From NCBI GenBank assembly GCA_947625435.1, contig CANQOI010000006.1, forward strand, positions 1 to 57,832: a DNA stretch of 57,832 nucleotides. The letters run 5' to 3'. The position numbers were made by a program, and so were the translations under genes. The notes beneath the pieces are model-generated. The model saw only the letters and a list, made by a program, of their open reading frames with translations, was not told where the DNA came from and made no database searches. This document shows positions 45,145 to 53,500 of the stretch, one piece after another (within the stretch, counting starts at the first letter, position 1; each line of letters starts with the position of its first letter). Source of the stretch: an uncultured Clostridia bacterium (GTDB lineage Bacteria; Bacillota; Clostridia; UBA1212; UBA1255).

Positions 45145-45370
45145 ATATACCTGATCCAACGCTTAACCACTCATATACTGCTCTGCCGGATTCAATGTCT
45201 GATCTAAATCCTCGCCTGTAACGGGGCTCGCCGGAAATGCTTACTGCGGCTTCGGCATTTCAGCTCGGGAGTGATCTGTCTCAACGCGAATACCGCCGGT
45301 TCGCACCTCACACCGGCTCTCTGGAGGCTCTTCGTAAAGACCCTTCTCCGTCAAAGCTTTTAACACGGCA
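45113..45370 (-). promoter_or_regulatory. T-box riboswitch leader, probable isoleucine (AUC) specifier
   Basis: The ~260-base leader on the minus strand has T-box landmarks in order. They are an AGAGAG motif (45317-45322), a GC-rich apical arm (AGCCGGTG to GAACCGGC), and a Stem I whose pairing (TCTT with GAGA, GGAG with CTCC) isolates an internal loop CAGATCA. In that loop ATC (45273-45275) is followed by the expected A. Further on come a GAGCTG segment, a T-box-like GAGTGGTTAAGCG with UGGU (45166-45169) fitting a tRNA with discriminator A, and a strong terminator. The T-box core is diverged from the consensus GGTGGTACCGCG. Class is fairly sure; the specifier reading is inferred from pairing by eye. 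Confidence 0.72.
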
Positions 45371-45371
45371 G

Positions 45372-45400
45372 ATACTACCACCGTAAAATATTTTTGTCAA
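45372..45400 (-). promoter_or_regulatory. Sigma-A promoter of the T-box / acyl-CoA ligase transcript
   Basis: There is a -35 TTGACA (45395-45400), a 17-base spacer and a -10 TAGTAT (45372-45377), predicting a start just ahead of the T-box Stem I. Confidence 0.85.
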
Positions 45401-45413
45401 CATCATTTTACAT

Positions 45414-45442
45414 TTGACATATAAACCATATTTTTCTATAAT
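45414..45442 (+). promoter_or_regulatory. Consensus sigma-A promoter of the glucosaminidase gene
   Basis: A perfect -35 TTGACA (45414-45419), 17-base spacer and perfect -10 TATAAT (45437-45442). It diverges from the T-box promoter with 13 bases between the -35 boxes. Confidence 0.92.
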
Positions 45443-45471
45443 TTACAGCGTGAGCGAAAGGATATGCGAAT

Positions 45472-47766
45472 ATGGATTATTTATTTTACAAAAGAAAAAA
45501 GCAGAGCAGGATCCGTTTTGACGCGGATATCATGAGCTTCAGACGCCTGTGCGTGCTCATAACGGGCCTCATCCCCTTTTTGTGTTATATTATGGTGCTT
45601 GTCGAAGGCATTCCCATCATGGCAGACGGCAAGACCGGTCTTGCTTACGTCAATACTTCTGAAACCGGTCTTGCGGTAAGACTGAGCGCCGGAACAGGCA
45701 GCATGCTCACAGACAGACTCCCCAAGAATTCTCAGATAAAGGTCATAGATTCCGCTAAGGACGGCAGAGGAGATATCTGGTACGAGGTTGAATATTCACG
45801 CGGAAACGTTTTACGGAGCGGATACGTACATTCGTCATATGTTGTTTTCTATGAGGATATAGCGCCCGCCGGAGAGGACGCCGAATTCGAAGCCTATCTC
45901 GATTCTCAGGGCTTCCCCGAAAGCTATAAGGCTCCTCTCAGAGTCCTTCACAAGGCGCACCCTTCGTGGACGTTCAAGTCACATAAAATAGGTCTTACTT
46001 GGGATTATGTCGTGACCGAAGAGAGCAAGGTCGGCGTAAATATGATACACACGTACTATCCTATGTCCTGGCGCTCCATGGAAGCGGGCGCATACGACTG
46101 GGATAAAAAGGAATGGATATATCTCGATTCCGGATGCTACGGAGCGTCAGCGACTATAACGGCGTATTATCTCGATCCGAGGAACGGGCTTGTGAACGAC
46201 ACTTCTGTTTTCCAATTTGAGGATCTTTCTTTTATACCCGAAATGCACAATGCGGACGACACATACAGCATATTAAAGGGAACATTTCTGGCCGGCTCGT
46301 ACAGCTTCACGGCGGAGCGCGACGATTCCGTTTATCCGTCATACGGCATACAGAGCGAGGAAAACGGCAAGGCCGTATATGAATATACATATACGGACAC
46401 GATCATGAAGGCATCTGAAAAGGCTAAGGTGAGTCCCTTCTTTATAGCGTCGCGCGTGCGGCAGGAGATGGGCGTTCAGGGCTCCGAGCTGGCATGGGGA
46501 ACTTATCCCGGATATGAAGGATATTACAATTTCTTCAATATAGGCGCCTATGCTCATGACGGACGGTCCGCCCGTGAAAACGGAGCGCGATATGCCGCCA
46601 GCAGCGGCTCTTACATGCGCCCGTGGACAAATCCTTTTAAAGCCTTGAGCGGAGGCGCCGATTTTCTCGGCAGCGGCTATATAAGATGCGAACAGAATTC
46701 TCTGTACCTTCAGAAATTCGACGTTACGGACGGAGGCAACGGGCGTTTTAACCATCAATACATGTCTAATGTGAACTCTCCTACCGATGAAGCGTCCTCC
46801 ATGAAAAGGGCTTATATCAATTCCGGCGTTATAAATACCGGAGCTTTTGTTTTTGACATCCCGCTTTATGACAGCATGTCCGAGACGGCGTCCGTGCAGC
46901 CCGCTTCCGACGACGCGTCGGCTACAAACAACAACTGGCTTTCTTCAATATCCGTTTCCGGGGGCAGGCTTGACAGGGCTTTTTCAAGGACTGTATACGA
47001 GTATACCGTTACCGTACCGGGCGGTACTCAGTCGGTCGAGATATCCGCTTCCGTATGCGATACCGGAGCTCATACGATAGGCACCGGTAAGATATCTCTT
47101 ACTTCTGATCAAACAAAGCATATTATAACCGTACTGGCTCCGAGCTTTGAGATAAGAACGTATACTCTGAACATAGTAAGGAGCGGCGCCGCGCCTTCAC
47201 CTTCCGTTCCGTCCGATCCTACGCAGCCTCCTACTCAGATGCCGACGCCTTCAGCGCCCACGCCGTCATCACCCACGCCTACGTCTCCCTCGCCGACCGT
47301 GCCTCCTACCGTGTCGCCTTCTCCTACGCAGCCGGTTCAGAAGGATCCGACCGTTTCGAGCAGCGTTTATAAGATAGGAACTTATATCACAGGCGTAGCC
47401 GAGAAAACCGATGCGGGAAGATTTGTCAGGAATTTTACCGTAAAAGACGGTACCGTGCAGCTTATCAATACTTCGGGCAGCGCCAAATCATCCGGTTTCG
47501 TGGCAACGGGAGATATATTACAGCTTTATAAAGGCACATCTGTATTTAAAACGTATACTGTTTTGATTTACGGGGATGTTAACGGTGACGGTTCGATATC
47601 GCTGGCCGACATGGTCATGGTCCAGAGACAGCTTCTCGGTATTCAGAAGCTGGACGGCGCCAAATTTGCGGCTACCGATGTAAACCATGACAGCAGATGC
47701 TCTCTTGCAGATATGGTCACGGTTCAAAGGGACCTGTTGGGGCTCAGTGGTATCAAACAGGGATAA
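45472..47766 (+). CDS. Membrane-anchored glucosaminidase with SH3 and dockerin domains
   Basis: A 764-residue cell-wall enzyme. A basic N-terminus precedes a signal anchor (about 28-50). An SH3b domain (about 57-125) and an N-acetylglucosaminidase-like catalytic region (about 140-455; ASRVRQEMGVQGSELAWG, NFFNIGAYAHDG) follow, then a cadherin-like beta sandwich (480-570), a Pro/Ser/Thr linker and a short beta module. The C-terminus (700-764) is a type I dockerin: two EF-hand repeats, GDVNGDGSISLADMVMVQR and TDVNHDSRCSLADMVTVQR. It would trim peptidoglycan outside the membrane. The next gene encodes a cohesin-like anchor, a likely docking partner. Confidence 0.88.
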   Translation: MDYLFYKRKKQSRIRFDADIMSFRRLCVLITGLIPFLCYIMVLVEGIPIMADGKTGLAYVNTSETGLAVRLSAGTGSMLTDRLPKNSQIKVIDSAKDGRGDIWYEVEYSRGNVLRSGYVHSSYVVFYEDIAPAGEDAEFEAYLDSQGFPESYKAPLRVLHKAHPSWTFKSHKIGLTWDYVVTEESKVGVNMIHTYYPMSWRSMEAGAYDWDKKEWIYLDSGCYGASATITAYYLDPRNGLVNDTSVFQFEDLSFIPEMHNADDTYSILKGTFLAGSYSFTAERDDSVYPSYGIQSEENGKAVYEYTYTDTIMKASEKAKVSPFFIASRVRQEMGVQGSELAWGTYPGYEGYYNFFNIGAYAHDGRSARENGARYAASSGSYMRPWTNPFKALSGGADFLGSGYIRCEQNSLYLQKFDVTDGGNGRFNHQYMSNVNSPTDEASSMKRAYINSGVINTGAFVFDIPLYDSMSETASVQPASDDASATNNNWLSSISVSGGRLDRAFSRTVYEYTVTVPGGTQSVEISASVCDTGAHTIGTGKISLTSDQTKHIITVLAPSFEIRTYTLNIVRSGAAPSPSVPSDPTQPPTQMPTPSAPTPSSPTPTSPSPTVPPTVSPSPTQPVQKDPTVSSSVYKIGTYITGVAEKTDAGRFVRNFTVKDGTVQLINTSGSAKSSGFVATGDILQLYKGTSVFKTYTVLIYGDVNGDGSISLADMVMVQRQLLGIQKLDGAKFAATDVNHDSRCSLADMVTVQRDLLGLSGIKQG

Positions 47767-47785
47767 CAGCACAGGAGATGTCATA

Positions 47786-49348
47786 ATGAAAAAAACGTCA
47801 GTATTTGTCATGTCATTTATATTTATTATTTCGGCTTTTTGTATGCTATGCCCCGCAGTGTCCGAGGCCGCATCCATGAGCGCTTTCATAGATGCGGATC
47901 CTTTGGTGGAGGTCGGAGATAATTTCACCGTTGTCGTGAGATTTGAAGCCGATGCGGACGCCATGTTAGACGCTTCCTTTACTTATGACAGTTCTGTCGT
48001 TTATTATCTCGGCTCCGAGTCGAACGATGTGAACGAAGTAAACGGAATTATAAGGATAGTGCCTCTTTCGGCCAAGACTACTCACAGCTTCAGACTGCTC
48101 TTTAAAATGAACAAGGCCGCAAAAGCAGATTTCACGGTAAAAGTCAATGAAAGCTTTACCATGGATATGACATCCCTCGGCACCCCTTCGGCGTCGTATT
48201 CCGTGACAGGATTCAATGCGACTCCGAAGCCCGCTACACCCTCCCCTACGCCGCCTTCCGAAGATCCGACGAAGGCGCCCACACCCGTTCAGACTCCCTT
48301 TGTGCCGCCTACTGCCGATCCGAATGCCACGCCGTCGACTCCCCTTGAATTTACTGACGGCGGATATGTACGGTATATCGCGGAAAATTTTGACGGTATC
48401 GATCTTGACATACCCGAGGGCTTTGAAAAGGCGCAGTACGATTTCAGAGGCTATAATATATCTGTGCTCAAAAATAAATATAATATAATACTGATATATG
48501 CTACGGACATTCTGGGCGATAACGGAAGCCTTTATATATACAACAAGGAGAAGGATATGATATCGGCTTACAACACCTGGATAAATACAGGCACATCAGA
48601 ATATACTTTTTTAACTTATACAGGCGATCTTCCGGACGATTTTAAAGAGAGCACTGTCACGATAGGAGACGGCGGCCCGGAGGTAACGGGATACGAGCTC
48701 CCGTATGACGGATATGCCGATTTTGTACTCGTTTACGCTTATACAAACGGAGGCGAGCCGGGATTTTACCTTTACGATCTGAAAGAACTGACTCTTCAGA
48801 GATTTGCGGATATACATAATATACTGACCGTACCTTCCGATACGGTACCGTCAGCCTCGCCGTCACACTCGCCGGAGCCTTCGCCCACATACGGTTCCGA
48901 TGAGTTCACGCTCTTTCCGCCAAGTTCGACTCCCTCGCATTCAGGCAGTATCAGCAGAAACGTCATAATTTACGGTATATTGGTACTTTTAGCGATGGCG
49001 GCAACATGCGCTATCATAGTCATCATAGTGATCAGCCGTAAGTCAAAGACAGACGCCGTGCCGGAAGATGAAGCAGATATCGATGCAGAGACAGAAAACA
49101 ACGGTGTGACTGAGACGGAGGCTATCGCTGAGGCTGAGGCTGAGGCTGACACAGACAGCGAGAAAATGAGCGACAGCGATGCCGACGCCGATGTTGAGGC
49201 CGACGCCGGTACCGAAGCTGACGACGGCAGTGATCCGGGCAGCAGCGACAGCGAAGATTCAGGCAATGACCGCGACGATGTTCCCGATGATGACCCCGAT
49301 GATGAAATATTACAGCTTAGAAATGATACTACGCGCAGAGGCTTCTGA
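47786..49348 (+). CDS. Cohesin-like membrane-anchored surface protein
   Basis: This 520-residue protein starts at ATG 47786 (AGGAG eight bases upstream), 19 bases after the glucosaminidase gene. Its signal peptide (1-29) is followed by a cohesin-like beta sandwich (about 30-125; VEVGDNFTVVVRF, DASFTYDSSVVYYL), a Pro/Thr linker, an unrecognised beta-rich domain (about 190-345), a second linker, one TM helix (about 395-417) and a 103-residue Asp/Glu/Ala-rich cytoplasmic tail. The cohesin call rests on strand pattern and on the dockerin next door. The 3' end overlaps the convergent aroB by 39 bases. Confidence 0.72.
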   Translation: MKKTSVFVMSFIFIISAFCMLCPAVSEAASMSAFIDADPLVEVGDNFTVVVRFEADADAMLDASFTYDSSVVYYLGSESNDVNEVNGIIRIVPLSAKTTHSFRLLFKMNKAAKADFTVKVNESFTMDMTSLGTPSASYSVTGFNATPKPATPSPTPPSEDPTKAPTPVQTPFVPPTADPNATPSTPLEFTDGGYVRYIAENFDGIDLDIPEGFEKAQYDFRGYNISVLKNKYNIILIYATDILGDNGSLYIYNKEKDMISAYNTWINTGTSEYTFLTYTGDLPDDFKESTVTIGDGGPEVTGYELPYDGYADFVLVYAYTNGGEPGFYLYDLKELTLQRFADIHNILTVPSDTVPSASPSHSPEPSPTYGSDEFTLFPPSSTPSHSGSISRNVIIYGILVLLAMAATCAIIVIIVISRKSKTDAVPEDEADIDAETENNGVTETEAIAEAEAEADTDSEKMSDSDADADVEADAGTEADDGSDPGSSDSEDSGNDRDDVPDDDPDDEILQLRNDTTRRGF

Positions 49349-50452
49349 CACAAAGTCCGAATACACGGCGCTCGCCTCGTCATCGCCGTTTGAAAATTTT
49401 ACCATGTCGCCTATTCCTTTTTGAAAGACGAAGCGTAGCTTTCCGGCGCGTACTTTTTTATCTGTGTACAGCTTTCTGACAAGCTCCTCCCTGTCAATAT
49501 ACTCCGGTATGCGCGTGGGGAGCTTGGCTCTTGTAAGAAGCTTCTCTACCCTTTCAATGTCGCTCTGCGTGCAGTAACCGCGCTCATTACCCAGGCGCAT
49601 CTGAGCGCAGAGTCCTATTGAAACGGCCTCCCCGTGAGAAAGTCTGTATCTGCTCACGGTTTCGATCGCCCTTCCTACCGTGTGCCCGAGATTTAATATC
49701 TCACGCATGCCTTTTTCGTTTTCGTCTATCATCACGACATTGTATTTTATCGCGCAGTTTTTTTCGGCTATGCGGCGGCATACGTCCTCATCAAGAGAAA
49801 AAACGCGCTCTATGTTTTTTTCGAGATATTCAAAAAATTCCGCGTCCCTCATGCATGCATGCTTTACGGTCTCGGCAAGTCCTCCCGATATTTCACGTTC
49901 GGGGAGCGTTTTCCATGTTGAAATGTCAATATATACGCGTTTTGGCTGATATATGAGCCCTATCAGATTGGTGGCCGCATCCGTGTCAACGGCCGTTTTA
50001 CCGCCTATCGAAGCGTCGGCTGCGGAAAGGAGTGTCGTAGCATAATTTATAAAAGGCACGCCTCTTGCAAATGTTCCCGCCGTGAAACCTGCTATATCCG
50101 TGACGACGCCGCCTCCGAATGCGATGATAAGCGTATCTCTCCTGTAGCCGAGCGAGATCATTTTATCTTCGATATACTCTTTAGTGGAGCGCACCTTGCT
50201 CTTCTCGCCTGCAGGTATCACTATCGTATTCACATTCTTGTCGGGCACGGCATTTTTCAGTGTTTTTTCAAAGCTTTTCGTATAAAGCTCATATACATTT
50301 GAATCTGTGATGACAGCTATATTCGCAAATTTATACGGTAAAACCCTGATATCCTCCGCGAGCTTATCAAAAAGGCGGCTGCCTATGACTATGTCATACG
50401 AATCATCGACCTTTTTGACAAGAGATACATGAAAATTCTTTAAATCACTCAT
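49310..50452 (-). CDS. aroB: 3-dehydroquinate synthase
   Basis: AroB of 380 residues shows the NAD-binding GGGVVTDIAGFTAGTFARG and the Zn-site segments GGLAETVKHA, LNLGHTVGRA and LSHGEAVSIG. It makes 3-dehydroquinate from DAHP in the shikimate pathway. It stands alone here, with no other aro genes nearby. Its last 39 bases overlap the cohesin-like gene. GAGGAG lies 12 bases before the ATG, slightly far. Confidence 0.96.
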   Translation of the reverse strand: MSDLKNFHVSLVKKVDDSYDIVIGSRLFDKLAEDIRVLPYKFANIAVITDSNVYELYTKSFEKTLKNAVPDKNVNTIVIPAGEKSKVRSTKEYIEDKMISLGYRRDTLIIAFGGGVVTDIAGFTAGTFARGVPFINYATTLLSAADASIGGKTAVDTDAATNLIGLIYQPKRVYIDISTWKTLPEREISGGLAETVKHACMRDAEFFEYLEKNIERVFSLDEDVCRRIAEKNCAIKYNVVMIDENEKGMREILNLGHTVGRAIETVSRYRLSHGEAVSIGLCAQMRLGNERGYCTQSDIERVEKLLTRAKLPTRIPEYIDREELVRKLYTDKKVRAGKLRFVFQKGIGDMVKFSNGDDEASAVYSDFVSEASARSIISKL

Positions 50453-50494
50453 TACTGTAGCGCGCTCCTCAGGTACTGTAAAATTATGCCGTTA

Positions 50495-50524
50495 ATAATA
50501 TCATATGTAAGATGAATGTTTCAA
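50495..50524 (-). promoter_or_regulatory. Putative promoter of aroB
   Basis: There is a -35 TTGAAA (50519-50524), an 18-base spacer and a -10 TATTAT (50495-50500) on the minus strand, directly beyond the terminator of the surface protein gene. Confidence 0.6.
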
Positions 50525-50544
50525 GCTTGGTTTACAAGCATTTT

Positions 50545-50581
50545 AAAAGGGCCGGAGCGCATGAAGCGTTCCGGCCCTTTT
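50545..50581 (-). terminator. Intrinsic terminator (bidirectional) after the large surface protein
   Basis: The arms AAAAGGGCCGGA and TCCGGCCCTTTT close a short loop and carry T-runs on both strands. It ends the minus-strand transcript of the 50600-55939 gene. Confidence 0.92.
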
Positions 50582-50599
50582 GCTTTTCATTAAAAATGT

Positions 50600-53500
50600 T
50601 TATCTTTCGCTGTTTTTGCGGCGCTTATATGCGAGCGTTACGATTGCAAGACCGAAAGCACTTACCGCAAGCAATGCGAACCATATGTCAAGGCGCACAT
50701 TGTTGTCTGTCTGCGGGTTATCGGCGCTGCCCGGTTTACCCGTATTATCCGGCTCGGAAGAATTATCCGGCTTAGCGGTAATCTCCGGCTTCTCGGAAGC
50801 ATCGGGCTCTTCGGAAGCGTCAGGCTTCTCGGTAACCTCAGGTTCTTCGGAAGCGTCGGGCTTCTCCGTAACCTCAGGCTCGGGCGTAACGTCCGGCTTC
50901 TCCGTAACCTCGGGCTCCGGCGTAACATCGGGCTTCTCGGTAACCTCCGGCTCCGGCGTAACATCGGGCTCGGGTGTAGTCGTAGTTCCGGTAGCTTCGA
51001 CAACTGTCTGATCCTCGGTTATCTCATTCTGCAGATCCTCATCCGCAAAGTATTTGCCGCATCTCTCACAATGCCAATAATCTATATTGCCGTTCTCAGT
51101 TTCAGTAGGCTCCACAGCATCTACCTTCTTGGCATCATGGCCCAGTGCAGCTACTGTCACCACATGCGTATCGGAAAGCTCGGTGCCTTCAAATGCGGCC
51201 TTTGCCGTATAAGTCACAGAACCTTCTTCCGTACATGTAGGCTCTTTTGTATCGTCTGTTTCGATCGTGACATCCGGCTTCTGCTCTTCCTTGCAGTTCG
51301 GGCAACTTACGGTCACTGAGGCGGAAATTTCGTTTTCGCCGTCTTCGGACCAATGCCATGCGGGAGCCTCAACATTCCAACTGTGGCCGCGCGGTTCTGT
51401 TTCGTAAGAACTCTCCGCGCCGCACATTACGCACGTACCTACATTCAATCCCTTTGTAGTACATCCTGCGGGGATAGATTTCAAAGGATCGGGCACTATC
51501 TCATGCGGCAGCAGCTCGCCTTCTTCTACAACGGTATTCTGCGCATGGCAGACTTCACATTCATATATCTTTTCGGCATGACGCGTACATGTGGCAGGAA
51601 CAGTCTTAACGGGTTCTGTACCGAATTTGTGTTCTATCATAGGTAAAACAACGCTGTGCGTATCGGTTATCGTCAGATCTCCTACCGTGACCGTAGCTGT
51701 GCGCGTTTCGGTACCCGTCTCCGTACATGTCGGAGCCTTTGAAACGCTTGGCTCGCTCACAACAGCCGCAAATGTTTCCTTATGCGTGCTGTCAGTCTTA
51801 CATGTCAGTATGACTGATGCGGAAACGCTGCCTTCAGTGGACCATTTCCATTCTGCTGACGATTCATCCCAATCGTGACCCTTAGCGGGAACAACCTTCG
51901 GGCTTTCAATTATATCGTGGCAAACTGCACACTCTATACCGCCCGTTCTGCCTTCTTGAGTACATGTTGCGGGTATCTCTTCCATTTCAACAGGCGTATG
52001 CTGATCGCTCTGCAATATCTCTCCGCATACGGTGCACTTTGAACCGGCAACGTGACCGTCAAAGCTGTGACCTGTGGCAAGAACGCGTTCTTCCTCCTGT
52101 GCCCAATAACCGCACACAGAACACTTCTTTCCTGCCGTATGTCCGTCTTCCGTACACGTAGGAGCCAGAGCGTCCGTATCTACAAGGGTATGACCTCCCT
52201 CGCACGCAAACGCGCTGCAATTCTTGCAGATACCGTCTTCTCCGTAGTCGTGTCCCGTCTTACTGTCCTCAACAGCAACCTGTTTTCTCTCTTCGCACCA
52301 TTTACACTTGTATGTCTCTACGGCATCTTCGGTGCACGTAGCCTCCTTCTTTTCAACCAATTGATCGAATACGTGGTCTACGCTTCCCGATGAGAATACC
52401 TTTGTTTCTGTCGCGACCTTACAGCGGTTACATGTTGCAGTCTTTGTCTGCCCCTGACATGTAGGCTCGCCTACATCGGTATAATCGGTAAATTCGTGGC
52501 CGAGCGCCGGTATCTCGCCGCTTTCGGATATCACTGTGTCACACTTGATACACTTTATGAAATCACGAGCACCGTTTTCCGTACATGTGGGATCTTTACC
52601 TTTAACATAATAATCTTTATTGTTCATGTCGATCGTATGTCCCGTAGCCGGTATAACACGTGCTTCAGACAATGTCTGACCGCACTCCTCGCATATAACG
52701 GCGGGTTCATAACCGTCGGAAGTACATGTAGCCTGCTTTGCAGTATGTTCGGGATCGCTCACGGTAGTTGTCTTGGCGTGAGTGCAAACCTTGGCAACGA
52801 CCGCGGTACCGAATTCCTGTTCCTCAGCCTGCTTAACTGTCTCGGGAACGAATGTGACGTTGAGGACACCGATGCCGTTTTCGGGAGCTGTAACCGTGAA
52901 TTCACCGTTTTCTACTTTGATCTCCTGACCGTCCATGGATACTGTATTTACCGTGTATCCGTCCTGAGGCTTAACCTTAAATGTTTTTGTCTCGCCGGGC
53001 TTGAATTCAACGTTTCCGTCCTTGCCCACAGCCGCCACATTTTCAGTGCCGTTGTTATATTCGACAGTACCGTTTGAATCCGATACGACTATCACCATAG
53101 AGGCTTTTTCCGCGTCGTTTGCTATAGCCGCAGCGGCAGTATCCGATTTTTCAACGGCAACTATCTCAAACGGTGAGAATGAATCGCACATGATCACCAT
53201 TCCGTAAGGCGTAGGTATGATAGTTATCTCGTCTACACCTATTATGTGCGAACCCCACTTGTGTTCACGTTGTTCCTTTTCGGTCTCGTTCTTATATTCG
53301 TCGCACGGCTCATTTTCGGCGCAGCGGGTGAAATGGTAGGCCTTAAGTTCAACCTTTCCGCTGCCGAGGTCTTCATATGTTATGCCTGCCGGGTATCCCA
53401 CCTGCACGCGGAGCGACTGACCGGCGTTGGGTTTAAGCTTTACCATAGGGCAAATTCTGTTGAAATTGATCTCGAATACGGATGACGAAAGGATTTCACC

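Noticed and set aside
45069-45170. N-terminal extension of the acyl-CoA ligase to 45170
   Set aside because: The extension reads through the T-box terminator hairpin; ATG 45068 has an RBS and fits the family start.
50786-50975. Short regular repeats considered as a CRISPR array
   Set aside because: The repeats are in-frame with a coding stalk, have no unique spacers, and no cas genes occur in the window.
50580-51011. Plus-strand frame rich in SGSSEASGFSVTSG repeats
   Set aside because: It is the complement of the Pro/Glu/Thr stalk repeats of the large surface protein and has no RBS.
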